From Cyanobacteria bacterium FACHB-502 (GTDB lineage Bacteria > Cyanobacteriota > Cyanobacteriia > Elainellales > Elainellaceae), in NCBI GenBank assembly GCA_014695325.1, contig JACJNZ010000055.1, forward strand, positions 186,001-250,000: DNA of 64,000 bases, written 5' to 3'. The notes under the pieces were generated by a model, which was not told the DNA's origin, made no database searches, and saw only the letters and a list, made by a program, of their open reading frames with translations. The translations under genes and the position numbers were made by a program. This document shows, piece after piece, positions 8,218 to 17,601 of this stretch; position 1 is the first letter of the stretch, and each line of letters starts with the position of its first letter.

Positions 8218-9687
8218 ATGACTGATCTGATTCTGTTCTGGCATCGTCGCGACTTACGAACGGTTGACAATATCGGACTGGCGGCTGCCCGTCAGAAAAC
8301 GCCTAGAGTCGTCGGGGTCTTTTGCCTCGATCGCCTGATTCTCGATCGTGATGATGTTGCTCCTGCCAGAGTCACTTATTTGATCGAAAGCCTGCGAGAG
8401 TTACAGCAGCAGTATACCCAGGCAGGCAGCCAGCTCTTGATTCTGGAAGGCAACCCGATCGAGCGAATTCCGGCACTGGCAAAGGCTCTGAATGTTAAAG
8501 CCGTTCACCTAAATCGCGATGTCGAACCCTACGGACGGGAACGCGATCGAACCGTAGCAGCCGCTCTGCGCGAAGCGGGCATCGAAGTTCAACCCTTTTG
8601 GGATCAGCTTTTGCACGCCCCTAGGGCAGTGATCACCGGATCGGGACAGCCCTACACCGTCTTCAGTCCGTTCTGGCGCAACTGGAGAAGTCAGCCCAAA
8701 GCAGCTCCGGCTCTGAATCTGGAAGGAGCAACGGGTCTGACCGAAGCTGAACAGCAGGCCGCTCAAGCCGTCGGGACGATTGCCTCCGGCAACAGCGAAG
8801 CTACCGCCCTACCCAGCGCGAAGGATCTGGGCTTTGTCTGGGATGTAGACGTTCTTCCCCTGGCTCCGGGCACGAGTGCGGCAATGGCGCGACTAGAAGA
8901 ATTCTGCAACGACTCGCTCACGGAATACGGCGAACAGCGCAATTTTCCCTCGGTGCGGGGCACGTCTCAGCTCAGCGCGGCGTTGAAATTTGGCACGATC
9001 GGCGTGCGAACCATTTGGGCAGCGACCGAGCAGGTTTATGACCAGAGCCGCAGCGATGAAACGCGGGAAAATGTGCAGTCCTGGCAGCAGGAGATTGCCT
9101 GGCGAGAGTTTTATCAGCACGCGATGTACAGCTTCCCGGAACTGGCAGACGGCGCATACCGAGATTCGTTCAAAAACTTTCCCTGGGAAAACCGGGACGA
9201 TTACTTTCAGGCGTGGTGCGAAGGGCGAACCGGATACCCGATCGTCGATGCTGCCATACGTCAAATGAATACGATCGGCTGGATGCACAACCGTTGCCGC
9301 ATGATTGTTGCAAGCTTCATGGTGAAAGATCTGCTGCTCGATCCGCGATTGGGCGAAAAATATTTCATGCAAAAGCTCGTAGACGGCGATCTGTCTGCGA
9401 ATAACGGCGGCTGGCAATGGACGGCATCAAGCGGTATGGATCCAAAGCCGCTTCGCATTTTCAACCCCGCAAGCCAGGCACAAAAATTTGACCCAGAAGC
9501 CGACTATATCCGCGAATATCTACCGGAACTGCGGAGCATCGACACAGCCGATTTAGTCACAGGCAAGATTGGCTCCTACGATCGCGAACGCTGCGGCTAC
9601 CCAGAACCGATCGTCGATCACAAAGTGCAGCAAAACCGCTTTAAGCAAATTTATCAGCAGCAAAAGGAAGTCACTGCCCTGAGCTAA
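8218..9687 (+). CDS. phrA: Deoxyribodipyrimidine photolyase (class I CPD photolyase)
   Basis: This 489-residue flavoprotein would repair UV-induced cyclobutane pyrimidine dimers using blue light. Seen: the N-terminal antenna domain starting LILFWHRRDLRTVDN, then the FAD-binding C-terminal domain with WQQEIAWREFYQH, GRTGYPIVDAAIRQM, GWMHNRCRMIVASFMVKDLL and the hallmark DGDLSANNGGWQWTASSG followed by PLRIFNP. This fits cyanobacterial photolyases of the 8-HDF antenna type; the antenna assignment is from family knowledge. The ATG at 8218 gives the standard N-terminus. The next gene, a LysR regulator, is convergent and only 44 bp away. Confidence 0.95.
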   Translation: MTDLILFWHRRDLRTVDNIGLAAARQKTPRVVGVFCLDRLILDRDDVAPARVTYLIESLRELQQQYTQAGSQLLILEGNPIERIPALAKALNVKAVHLNRDVEPYGRERDRTVAAALREAGIEVQPFWDQLLHAPRAVITGSGQPYTVFSPFWRNWRSQPKAAPALNLEGATGLTEAEQQAAQAVGTIASGNSEATALPSAKDLGFVWDVDVLPLAPGTSAAMARLEEFCNDSLTEYGEQRNFPSVRGTSQLSAALKFGTIGVRTIWAATEQVYDQSRSDETRENVQSWQQEIAWREFYQHAMYSFPELADGAYRDSFKNFPWENRDDYFQAWCEGRTGYPIVDAAIRQMNTIGWMHNRCRMIVASFMVKDLLLDPRLGEKYFMQKLVDGDLSANNGGWQWTASSGMDPKPLRIFNPASQAQKFDPEADYIREYLPELRSIDTADLVTGKIGSYDRERCGYPEPIVDHKVQQNRFKQIYQQQKEVTALS

Positions 9688-9731
9688 AAACGATATCAAT
9701 TCCAGAGGTGAGATGTAGCGGGCGATCGGTA

Positions 9732-10655
9732 CTAATGAAGCCCTGTCAGCATCTTGCTTTTCAGCAGGTCAAGCAAGGCAAAGGCAGGTGGCGTCAAGAG
9801 GGATTGCTTCAGAATGGCAATACTGATGATTCTGTAGAGCGGTACAGGCAGGCTATAGACCTGCACTTCTGCTGGAATTGGTTCTGCGGCAAGGCGAGGG
9901 CTAATTGCAGCTCCCAGCCCTTTCGCCACCATATTCACGATCGTAGAATCCGATCGAACTTGATACATTGCGTTTAAGACCGCACCGTACTTTGCGCCGT
10001 GAGCATAAACCATCGCATCACAACCATCTCCATCGGGAGCCATAATTAACCCGTAGTTACTGAGTTCATCCCAGTTCAACCGATTGCCCGATAGCTTTGT
10101 GTCAGGTGGAAACAGAACGACGAACTCGTCTCGCATCAGCTCCCAGGTTTCAAACTCCTCGCCTGTGGGCAGGTAGGTAATGCCAATATCCGCCCGCCCC
10201 TTGCGTAAATCATCCTCAACATCATCGCGATCGTCGTATTCTGCAATGCGAACGGCAACGGCTGGATAGCGACGGCAAAATTCAGCGATTGCGTCAGGCA
10301 GAATGTGGGTAGCTGCACTGCGGAAGGCAGAAATTCGTACCTGTCCGCCTCGTAAGCCTTTGGATAAATCTGCCTGCTTGGTAATGTCGTCGATCAGGTA
10401 CATAATCTGACGAGCGCGATCGACAATCTGTTCGCCTACTGGAGTCAGAATCGCACCGTAACGTCCCCGCGAAAATAAACTGACGCCTAAATCTGCTTCA
10501 AGGGCAGAAATGGCATGACTAATTGCAGACTGTGACATCTGGAGCTGCAATGCTGCCTCGCTAAAACTGCCGCAATTTGCGATCGTAATCAGCACTTGCA
10601 GTTGAGAGAGCTTCAATTGGCTTTGACGGCTATATCCCACGACGGTATCCCACAA
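9732..10655 (-). CDS. LysR-family transcriptional regulator
   Basis: The product has 307 residues. The N-terminal winged HTH reads LSQLQVLITIANCGSFSEAA, then MSQSAISHAISALEADLG and LFSRGRYGAILTPVGEQI, followed by a type 2 periplasmic-like effector domain (about residues 100-300: GGQVRISAFRSAA, RADIGITYLP, VAKGLGAAISPRLA). The start is uncertain: the open frame begins at a TTG (10655) and no ATG lies before the HTH. It is divergent from an EamA-family permease gene with a 154-bp shared spacer. That is the classic arrangement for a LysR protein controlling a neighbouring transporter, so the permease is the likely target (inference). The effector is unknown. Confidence 0.92.
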   Translation of the reverse strand: MWDTVVGYSRQSQLKLSQLQVLITIANCGSFSEAALQLQMSQSAISHAISALEADLGVSLFSRGRYGAILTPVGEQIVDRARQIMYLIDDITKQADLSKGLRGGQVRISAFRSAATHILPDAIAEFCRRYPAVAVRIAEYDDRDDVEDDLRKGRADIGITYLPTGEEFETWELMRDEFVVLFPPDTKLSGNRLNWDELSNYGLIMAPDGDGCDAMVYAHGAKYGAVLNAMYQVRSDSTIVNMVAKGLGAAISPRLAAEPIPAEVQVYSLPVPLYRIISIAILKQSLLTPPAFALLDLLKSKMLTGLH

Positions 10656-10809
10656 TGTCTCGTCTCGATCTGCCTGGATTATCGCAAAACCAACTTCAGT
10701 AGGGGGTTAATGATCCATGAGTGCGATCGATAGATGCCTATTAAAGCAGCAGATTGTCGCGTTTGACCGTTAACCAATAAGGTGAAATAACCCATGAATT
10801 CGGGCAGCT

Positions 10810-11655
10810 ATGACATTCACGCTTCGTTCAGCGCACAGCAAAGGCATTCTCCTACTGATTCTGACGACGATCATCTGGGGAACGTCTTTTCCTCTGCTCA
10901 AACATACTTTAAGCAGTCTCTCACCAGGAGTTATTCTTGCGGCTCGATTCAGCATTGCAGCCGTAGCAGTTTTCCCCTGGCTTCGCAAACTCGATCGTCC
11001 TCTCATTCGGGATGGAGTGCTGCTAGGATGCGTTTATTTTGCAGAATGTGCCTGTGCTTTGATCGGTCTAGAAACCATTTCTGCGAATCGATCCGCCGTT
11101 ATCATCAGCTTGAATGTCATTTTGGTTCCACTGCTGGCTGGCTTAATGGGTCAGCGTTTGTCGAGCAAAGTGCTGCTTGCTGCGGCTGTTGCGATGCTAG
11201 GCATTGGGGTGATGTCCTGGGAAGGAGGCGGACTCAGCCAGGGAGACGTTTTAACGATCGTCTGCGCCGTTGGAATTGCAGTTTATATTTTAATGTTAGA
11301 GGCGATCACTCCTCGTCATCCAACCCTGCCGCTGGTTGCGGTGCAGCTCGTTACAACGGCACTTTTAGGACTGTTTTTTTCAGTTTCAGAGTTAGCAGAG
11401 GCAGCTAGAGCAATTGGCAGTCAGTTCAGCAGCTTGCTCTACCTGGGTCTAGTCGTTACGGCAACGCCAATCTGGACACAGGCGATCGCTCAACGCTGGG
11501 TTGCTGCTCATGAAGCCGCTCTGCTCTACACATTGGAACCAGTGTTTGCGGCAGTGTTTTCTTTCTGGTTTCTGGAAGAAGGATTTGGCATTCAGGGACT
11601 AATTGGAGCAGGGTTGATCCTCGCCGCGACTGCTTATAGCCAGCGCCTTCGCTAA
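10810..11655 (+). CDS. EamA/DMT-superfamily transporter
   Basis: The 281-residue inner-membrane protein has about ten predicted transmembrane segments in two EamA halves. The first half starts GILLLILTTIIWGTSFPLLKHTL (the family W-G-s-F motif). The second half holds VLTIVCAVGIAVYILMLEA and ends with the conserved E-P-V-F segment YTLEPVFAAVFSFWFLEEGF. Family members export amino acids, purines or other metabolites. The substrate here cannot be inferred. An ATG in another frame at 10794 gives no family product, so 10810 is used. The divergent LysR gene is its likely regulator. Confidence 0.9.
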   Translation: MTFTLRSAHSKGILLLILTTIIWGTSFPLLKHTLSSLSPGVILAARFSIAAVAVFPWLRKLDRPLIRDGVLLGCVYFAECACALIGLETISANRSAVIISLNVILVPLLAGLMGQRLSSKVLLAAAVAMLGIGVMSWEGGGLSQGDVLTIVCAVGIAVYILMLEAITPRHPTLPLVAVQLVTTALLGLFFSVSELAEAARAIGSQFSSLLYLGLVVTATPIWTQAIAQRWVAAHEAALLYTLEPVFAAVFSFWFLEEGFGIQGLIGAGLILAATAYSQRLR

Positions 11656-11731
11656 TGCAAAATCATCCAAGACAACTCAAGCGGAATTCGTTACCCTGAC
11701 CTTAGCGGCTCCAGTACAAGTTGGGGGAAAG

Positions 11732-12634
11732 ATGGCGCAGCTTCGGGAAACTGCACAGGAAACTGTTAAATTCTGGCGCGATCCTGCACTGGAAAATTTG
11801 GAGATGCTGCGGGCAACTTATGTGACGCATACCTTCTCACGCCATACTCACGAAGGGTATGCGATCGGCGTCATCGAGCAGGGCATCGAAGAATTCACCT
11901 ATCAGGGCGCAACTCATCAGGCTCCGGCAGGCAGCATTGTGGTAATTCACCCTGGCGAAGTGCATACGGGACACGCCGCAAATTCTGATGGCTGGACTTA
12001 TCGAATGCTGTACCCGGATGTCTCTCTGATGCAAAAGGCGGCAGCCGAATTTACCGGACGACTAACGCTTCAGGAAAGTGCAAAGCAACCGATCGAAGTG
12101 CCCTACTTCCCCAATCCCGTGATGGATGACCCCCAGTTAGCGGCGCTGCTTCGGCAGCTTCATCAAACAATTGAGCATTCGCGATCGGTTTTAGAGCGAG
12201 AGTCACGCTTTTTGTGGCTATTTGCCCAGCTCATTGCCCGATATGCCGATGTTTGTCCTCGCTTTACTCCCATTGGCAATGAGATCCAGGTTGTCCGGCA
12301 GGTTCAGGATTATCTGAAGGCAAACTATATGCACAGTATTACCCTGGAGCAGCTTGCCCAGCTTGCCCAACTCAAACCGCTCCGGCTACTGCGTTTGTTT
12401 CAGAAGCACGTTGGTTTGCCGCCGCACGTTTATCTGGTGCAAACCCGCGTCATGAATGCGAAGGCACTGCTGCGATCGGGAGTTCCCTTAGCGCAAGCCG
12501 CTGTCGATACCGGATTCACAGATCAAAGTCACCTGAATCGCCATTTCAAACGACTGGTTGGAGTTACGCCAAAGCAGTATGCGATCGGCTGCAAAAACGT
12601 CCAAGATTTGCCAGAAGCAGTTTTCCTAGAATAG
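11732..12634 (+). CDS. AraC-family transcriptional regulator (cupin sensor plus HTH_18)
   Basis: The product has 300 residues. The N-terminal AraC cupin is marked by THTFSRHTHEGYAIGVIEQG and GSIVVIHPGEVHTGHA. The C-terminal double HTH (about residues 190-285) contains LEQLAQLAQLKPLRLLRLFQKHVGLPPHVYL and the family signature GFTDQSHLNRHFKRLVGVTPKQY. The ATG at 11732 follows GGGGGAAAG. AzlC and AzlD genes follow 39 bp downstream on the same strand. AraC proteins of this type are commonly linked to AzlCD exporters, so it probably senses an amino acid or analogue and activates export (inference). Confidence 0.93.
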   Translation: MAQLRETAQETVKFWRDPALENLEMLRATYVTHTFSRHTHEGYAIGVIEQGIEEFTYQGATHQAPAGSIVVIHPGEVHTGHAANSDGWTYRMLYPDVSLMQKAAAEFTGRLTLQESAKQPIEVPYFPNPVMDDPQLAALLRQLHQTIEHSRSVLERESRFLWLFAQLIARYADVCPRFTPIGNEIQVVRQVQDYLKANYMHSITLEQLAQLAQLKPLRLLRLFQKHVGLPPHVYLVQTRVMNAKALLRSGVPLAQAAVDTGFTDQSHLNRHFKRLVGVTPKQYAIGCKNVQDLPEAVFLE

Positions 12635-12673
12635 GACGGTTGTAATTCATTCAATTAGGGTTCACTCACAGGA

Positions 12674-13408
12674 ATGCTTCACTCTACTTCCGTTTCGGCG
12701 GGTCTACCCACACCTCGATCCGAGTTTTGGGCAGGCAGTCGAGCCATGTTTCCGCTCGTGGTCGGGGCAACGCCGTTTGGAATCTTGTTTGGAACGCTGG
12801 CAGTCAAGAGCGGACTCTCGATCGCCGGAACGCTGGCAATGTCTGCTTTCGTGTTTGCCGGGTCAGCGCAGTTCATCTCGCTAGGCTTACTGGCCGTTGG
12901 AACGCCTTTACCGCTAATTTTGCTCACGACGCTGGTCGTCAACCTGCGCCATCTGCTGTACGCGATCGGGTTGCTTCCTTATGTGGGAAAACTGGCTCAC
13001 CGATGGCGATTGGCAATGGGCTTCTGGCTCACCGATGAATCCTTTGCGGTGGCGATCGCCCGCTACTATCAATCTGATCCGTCGCCCTACAAGCACTGGT
13101 ATTACCTGGGAGCCGCCCTGTTTATGTATGGGAACTGGCAATTCTGGACGGCGATTGGCATCTGGCTCGGTCAGCAGCTTCCTGATGCAACACAGTGGGG
13201 TCTTGATTTTGCCATGTCGGTCACGTTTATTGGCATGGTCGTTCCCTACGTCATCACCGTTCCCATGCTCATGACCGTTCTGGTTGCAGGTGTAACTGCG
13301 TTGCTTGCCCATTCTCTGCCGCATCAACTGGGCTTGTTAGTTGCCGCTTTAGCAGGGGTAGCCGCCGGATTCGCTGTAGAGCAGTTTTTTAGTCAGGAGA
13401 CAAAATGA
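12674..13408 (+). CDS. azlC: AzlC-type branched-chain amino acid exporter, large subunit
   Basis: This 244-residue inner-membrane protein has about seven hydrophobic segments. Family sequence is visible at [55 protein letters not shown] and [16 protein letters not shown]. AzlC with its small partner AzlD exports branched-chain amino acids or their toxic analogues in characterised bacteria. Its stop overlaps the azlD start by 4 bp (ATGA), so the two are translationally coupled. The AraC gene just upstream completes a regulator-exporter unit. Confidence 0.93.
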   Translation: MLHSTSVSAGLPTPRSEFWAGSRAMFPLVVGATPFGILFGTLAVKSGLSIAGTLAMSAFVFAGSAQFISLGLLAVGTPLPLILLTTLVVNLRHLLYAIGLLPYVGKLAHRWRLAMGFWLTDESFAVAIARYYQSDPSPYKHWYYLGAALFMYGNWQFWTAIGIWLGQQLPDATQWGLDFAMSVTFIGMVVPYVITVPMLMTVLVAGVTALLAHSLPHQLGLLVAALAGVAAGFAVEQFFSQETK

Positions 13409-13737
13409 ACGAATTTTATTTAATTGCTGGCATGGCGGCAATCACGTTTGCAATTCGCTATGGGCTGCTGGCACTCTGCGGACGGATTCGCCTGTCCTCA
13501 AAACTCACGCAACTGCTGCGATACATTCCTCCGGCAGTGCTGACAGCGATCGTGGTTCCTGCGGTGCTAATGCCGACGGGGAATGAGCTGCAAATCACGC
13601 CAACCAATGCTCGACTGGTCGGGGCAATTGTCGCGGTTCTGGTCAGCTACAAAACCAAAAATCTGTTGCTTACGATCGGACTGGGAATGCTGTCATTTTT
13701 CCTATGGCAGTGGTTTTTGCAAAGCAGCTTTCACTGA
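13405..13737 (+). CDS. azlD: AzlD-type branched-chain amino acid exporter, small subunit
   Basis: The 110-residue membrane protein has four hydrophobic segments. It starts inside the last codon of azlC. Family features are the N-terminal [35 protein letters not shown] and the central [24 protein letters not shown]. It completes the two-subunit AzlCD exporter. Length and topology are normal for AzlD. Confidence 0.92.
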   Translation: MNEFYLIAGMAAITFAIRYGLLALCGRIRLSSKLTQLLRYIPPAVLTAIVVPAVLMPTGNELQITPTNARLVGAIVAVLVSYKTKNLLLTIGLGMLSFFLWQWFLQSSFH

Positions 13738-13865
13738 CCCGCTCATTCTTTTATCTCCCTTTTGTTAGTTCCTATGTACTAGAATCAATACCCTGAGATA
13801 GACGGCACATCGATCGTTGCTGCTTATAACAGGAAGAGTATGGATTCTTGAACCGGGAAACCGAT

Positions 13866-14249
13866 ATGGCACTCGAAGAACTTCGGAAAAGCGAAATGAT
13901 GGCGCATCTGCTGGATGCCCTCAATGAAGGCAAAGACATTGGACATTACGGCAGACTGACCTTTGCCATGATTGCGCGTCATTTTATGACAGAAGACGAG
14001 CTGATTGAATATCTGCAAAAAGACTCCGATTTCAGCGAAACGGAAGCTAAGGCACTGGTGAAGCAGGTCGAGGGCAAAGACTATAATCCGCCCAAGCGCG
14101 ATCGCATCTTAGACTGGCAGCAGCAGCAGGATTTCCCCATTTGCCCCAATCCCGACGATCCCGATAGCTGCAACGTTTATCGCGACCTCCAGTTCCCCGA
14201 TGAAGTCTACGAGCATATCTCCAGCTACTACGAACACAAAGTCAGCTAG
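13866..14249 (+). CDS. Conserved hypothetical protein, acidic, 127 residues
   Basis: I do not recognise a functional family. The protein starts MALEELRKSEMMAHLLDALN and is mostly helical and acidic. It ends with a segment carrying two cysteines (DFPICPNPDDPDSCNVYRDL) and FPDEVYEHISSYYEHK. An in-frame TTG at 13848 lies 12 bases after AGGAAGA and would add six residues, so the start is uncertain. A three-codon out-of-frame ATG-GAT-TCT-TGA sits at 13840 between that Shine-Dalgarno-like site and the gene. Codon use resembles the neighbours. No signal peptide or membrane segment is seen, so it is likely cytoplasmic. Confidence 0.75.
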   Translation: MALEELRKSEMMAHLLDALNEGKDIGHYGRLTFAMIARHFMTEDELIEYLQKDSDFSETEAKALVKQVEGKDYNPPKRDRILDWQQQQDFPICPNPDDPDSCNVYRDLQFPDEVYEHISSYYEHKVS

Positions 14250-14296
14250 GGAATTTATAAGGGTGATTTAAAACATTCCCTTGAAAGTACCAGCAT

Positions 14297-14445
14297 TCCT
14301 GCATTCGCCCCCAGTTCCCATCCGTAGGAGACTTCCGATCAAAGGTTCAGTTCAGAATTCCTCAACCCAAGGACTTCAAACTTTACTCCGGCTCAAAGTC
14401 TCCCCTGAATGTGGGATTTAGGGGGCGGTTCGATCGCCCTTTCAA
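14297..14445. repeat. Dispersed intergenic repeat, copy 2 (C-run/G-run element)
   Basis: The spacer between two hypothetical genes holds the pieces CTGCATTCGCCCCCAGTT, a CTTCAAACTTTACTCC segment, and TGGGATTTAGGGGGCGG. These resemble the C-run, the ACTTTGAA block and the reverse of the C-run element seen at 2.7 kb. The copy is degenerate. Nothing else is seen in this spacer. Confidence 0.5.
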
Positions 14446-14470
14446 AACCTCTGTATGATTCCAACACCCT

Positions 14471-15805
14471 TTATGAGCCGCAGGGAGAACTCCCCTGATA
14501 CAGCTTCAGCGTGCCAAAGTTAAGGCTTAGCGCGATGTTAAGGTTCTCGAGCGATTGAATCAGCCAGGTTACAGCATCGCTGGCATAGGTTTCATAGTGC
14601 TTAAACAAAATCGCCAGACGTGCTTCCAGGCAGGGCTTCACCTTGCGGCAAATCAAGACAATCTTCAGCAGCAGCCCGATCGTCGTTGTAATGCCCAGAT
14701 TGCCCGTCAGATCGACAAATAAACTGTGGTTGAGCTTCTGAGGACTGTCTACGACCAGGAGGTTCAGCAGACGGCGGCAGGTTTGCACCATCAGCACATC
14801 GGAAAACGGGTCGGCGTGATGCTCTGGCAGCGTTTCCTTTAAGAACTGGTGCAGGCGCGAATTAAACTGGCAATTGCCATATTTTGGATCGATCGACTCC
14901 ACCAAATACTCGTAGAGGTCATCCTTAAACGATCGATAGGACGAAGTGTGACTGGTATAGGTAACAAAGCGATGTGCCCGATCGCGGTAAGTATTAGAAC
15001 CATCGATCTTGCCGCCGAAGTGGAGCAGTGCCCGATCGATCTGGCGATCGCTAAGCAGGGTCGGGTTTTGCAGCGATGCACAAGAGCCATTGGGCTGGGG
15101 CAATCGACCATCCTGCCGCACATCAGGCTGAACCTCATTGGATTGAAGGCTGAAGCTGTTGCCGATCTGTCGATGGGTAGCATAGCAGGCGAGGTCTCGC
15201 TCAAACTGACGCTGCACTTGACGGCGAATCTGGCGCACCCGACGACGCTGCTCGTCTGAACTGTCCCTAGTCAGCAGGTTTGCTTCGTACAGGCAGGGAT
15301 AGCGGCGAATCAGCGTTCTCAAGGGTCTGGAGCCAGTGTAGTTATCTGGCGTTTGACTAACCACCTGTGCCAGGCGTTGCAGGGCGGCATACTGCTCGGT
15401 GGATTTAAACTGCTTCACAAGCTGCCGAAGGCGAAGGGCTGTTCGCGATCGAGCATGACTGTTCGGAACGCGATCAAATTGGTTCACTAACTCCGAGATC
15501 GCACTGTGGAGCCGGGGCTGCATTAGCCAGTGGTTAATCAAAATGTGACAGCTTCGATTGAGAATGAACTTAAAATCCTTCTCAACGTAGGGTGAGTCAA
15601 TCACGCACTTGAGTGCCAGCCAAATTTCATGATTTGGGTAGCCTGCGCCATCAATGAACAGCATCCAAAAGCGCTCGATCAGCGCATCGGGTGATTCTAC
15701 CCTGGCACAATCGAGAAGATGGCTGTAAAGTAACTGCTCCTGCAAAAGATTGGGCTGAACTTGGATGGTCCGACGCTGATAGTAATCTGACCAGGAATCC
15801 ATCAT
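14471..15805 (-). CDS. Hypothetical protein, 444 residues
   Basis: I do not recognise the family. The protein is soluble and largely helical, with no signal peptide or clear membrane segment. Visible features are a basic stretch DEQRRRVRQIRRQVQRQFER (about residues 180-200) preceding a Cys/His-poor middle, FGGKIDGSNTYRDRAHRFVT, and a C-terminal hydrophobic helical part (LFVDLTGNLGITTTIGLLLK). The start has two adjacent Met codons. Base use and HIP1-type GATCG sites match the surroundings, so it looks native rather than recently acquired. It stands alone, flanked by spacers with repeats. Confidence 0.72.
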   Translation of the reverse strand: MMDSWSDYYQRRTIQVQPNLLQEQLLYSHLLDCARVESPDALIERFWMLFIDGAGYPNHEIWLALKCVIDSPYVEKDFKFILNRSCHILINHWLMQPRLHSAISELVNQFDRVPNSHARSRTALRLRQLVKQFKSTEQYAALQRLAQVVSQTPDNYTGSRPLRTLIRRYPCLYEANLLTRDSSDEQRRRVRQIRRQVQRQFERDLACYATHRQIGNSFSLQSNEVQPDVRQDGRLPQPNGSCASLQNPTLLSDRQIDRALLHFGGKIDGSNTYRDRAHRFVTYTSHTSSYRSFKDDLYEYLVESIDPKYGNCQFNSRLHQFLKETLPEHHADPFSDVLMVQTCRRLLNLLVVDSPQKLNHSLFVDLTGNLGITTTIGLLLKIVLICRKVKPCLEARLAILFKHYETYASDAVTWLIQSLENLNIALSLNFGTLKLYQGSSPCGS

Positions 15806-16303
15806 GCTTGACGACTTCCTAAATAGTGCTATGAACGTAAGCGAAGCGCCCGAGGCAATCGGTTTATTTAAGGCGATCGGGTGAACTGTCGAACAGTTGT
15901 ACAGTCAGCTATCAGGGGGCAGGACAGCAAACAGCACGATGAAGCAATCCAGGGAAACACGGCACAGGGGACACAATGCAGGGGATACAACACAGGGAAC
16001 ACGATGCAGAAAACAATTCCAGGTAACACCTGCAGCAGAAGTATCACATTTATACTCTGACTACAAGTGCCCAAGGACAGGTTCCTGCGAATCGTTTTTT
16101 CTGCGATCGGTTTTCCTGCAATCTTTTTCCTGTAATCTCTCTTCTTCCTATGGTTTCCTAAGACTCCTATTTATGAATCCCAAAAATGAGTATCGATATG
16201 AATCCTAAAAGTGAGTATTGATTAATTTTCTCAGTGTCTCTCTTTGCTAAAGTGGCTTATTGGTACCTGATATTAATCTAGCTTCTCAGTGAAATTGCTG
16301 AAA
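15806..16303. other. Gene-free spacer with short tandem repeats
   Basis: No supported gene. An imperfect repeat of about 15 bp (CAGGGGACACAATG type) runs through 15961-16015. Two related TTTTCCTGCAATC/TTTTCCTGTAATC units lie near 16107-16137. A 25-bp unit (ATGAATCC-AAAA-TGAGTAT-GAT) is repeated at 16173-16197 and 16198-16222. A 103-codon open frame across the region (15897-16208) is low-complexity and unconvincing. Confidence 0.5.
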
Positions 16304-16900
16304 TCAGTATGAACCTTTAACTTCATTTGCAAAGCTGGCTCGTCGAATAAAGTGAAATGGTCCGGCAATCGATCCCCACACTAGCTCGTTGGTGTCTGGA
16401 TCAAGCCCGCGATCGAGGCTGATAAACTTCTGCTCGTCAATTTCAAATTCGCTGTCTAGATAAGTTGCCTGCCCTTTACGATGCACAATACAGCCTTTGC
16501 CGGGTTCCACCGAACCTTTAAAGCTATGCCCAGTCCATTGGACAATCATGTTACAGCCTGGAAGCTTCTCAAGCTGGTCTGGTCGCAGCGTTTGCAGTCG
16601 ATTTAAATCGCGAGACGCACCATATAGAGCCGTTTCGTCTTTGACGACATAGTTTTCGATTTCAATGCGATCGCCTTTCGCGATCAGCTTGAGAACGCGC
16701 ACCCGGTAAGGATCATTCAGCATATAGTCGTACGCCTGCTCAACAAAGAGACTCGTACCCGATAACAGATCAACGGGTAGCGGACGCATACAAACCCGAA
16801 TGTGAGCGAAAAAGGGTGGATTTTCAAATGCCTGCGCCTGGTTGCTAAAGTCGGCTGCCATCCAGCGGGCAAGCGTCGCGATGTCGGTGGTGTGGGTCAT
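16304..16900 (-). CDS. cpcT: CpcT/CpeT-type phycobilin lyase
   Basis: The 198-residue protein belongs to the CpeT/CpcT family. These proteins attach phycocyanobilin to a beta-subunit cysteine of phycobiliproteins (Cys153-type position) during phycobilisome assembly. Seen: LARWMAADFSNQAQAFENPP at the N-terminus, FVEQAYDYMLNDPYRVRVLK, the LPGCNMIVQWTGHSFKGSVE core, and LDSEFEIDEQKFISLDRG with PFHFIRR near the end. Length and order fit. No cpc or apc structural genes are nearby. CpcT (phycocyanin) and CpeT (phycoerythrin) types are similar, so the symbol is provisional. Confidence 0.88.
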   Translation of the reverse strand: MTHTTDIATLARWMAADFSNQAQAFENPPFFAHIRVCMRPLPVDLLSGTSLFVEQAYDYMLNDPYRVRVLKLIAKGDRIEIENYVVKDETALYGASRDLNRLQTLRPDQLEKLPGCNMIVQWTGHSFKGSVEPGKGCIVHRKGQATYLDSEFEIDEQKFISLDRGLDPDTNELVWGSIAGPFHFIRRASFANEVKGSY

Positions 16901-17082
16901 GCCGGGATTAATACAAAGAGATGTAATAAAAGATTCAGACGATAATTTTCCCTATTCTATGAGTTTTTGAACGAGGTTTAACCCAGCAGGATCAGGAGAA
17001 ACCCACAAAAGTTTCACCTTGCTTCAGGAATTGTACTTTCAGCGTTCTCCCAGAATTCCCGCCAAATTCTCTTTGAGGGATG

Positions 17083-17601
17083 CTACTGAGCAGGTGCGGC
17101 AACTTTCCTTAAACCGTGCAAAATCGGCATTGCCAGCAGTCCCCAGCCAACGCCTGTGATTAGTCCAAACAGGGTCATGACGCCCTGGTTGACTTGCCAG
17201 CCCGCAAACATCTGCGCTCCATACTCAAATCCATAAGCCATCATCAGCCCACTGGCAAAAATCGCCCCGCCCCAGCCGTACTGATGCAGCCAGTAAAATC
17301 CTCTGCCTTTCGTCATGCCATAAAGCAATCGCGTTACGAATAAACCCAGAACCGTACCATAGCAGCGCATACAAACTGCCATCATCCAAGGGGGCGACAG
17401 GGCAAGACCCAATTCGGGCTGCGGGCAGACGTGACGACCCATGAAATAAATGATGTTAGCCACGATCGGTACACCCAACAATCCTGACCCTGCCAGAAAC
17501 GGAGCCATCAGCGGACCCACAACCATTCCCGCTAGTAAAAAATCTGCCGTCCCGCCGGCCCAGTTCCGGGACGATCGCGGTTTTCTTGAGGCAATCTCCA
17601 T
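17083..17601 (-). CDS. DUF2085 family membrane protein
   Basis: The 172-residue protein has about four transmembrane segments. The DUF2085 pattern is present: FMGRHVCPQPELGLALSPP (the C-x-Q-P motif) followed by MAVCMRCYGTVLGLFVTRLL, where the CxxCYG cysteines and the first cysteine could bind a metal or form a disulphide near the membrane. The function of the family is not known. It is a single gene with 182 bp to the upstream CpcT 3' end and a long repeat-bearing region on its other side. Confidence 0.85.
   Translation of the reverse strand: MEIASRKPRSSRNWAGGTADFLLAGMVVGPLMAPFLAGSGLLGVPIVANIIYFMGRHVCPQPELGLALSPPWMMAVCMRCYGTVLGLFVTRLLYGMTKGRGFYWLHQYGWGGAIFASGLMMAYGFEYGAQMFAGWQVNQGVMTLFGLITGVGWGLLAMPILHGLRKVAAPAQ

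Noticed and set aside
15897-16208. 103-codon frame in the spacer before cpcT
   Set aside because: It runs through imperfect short tandem repeats and shows no protein-like composition.
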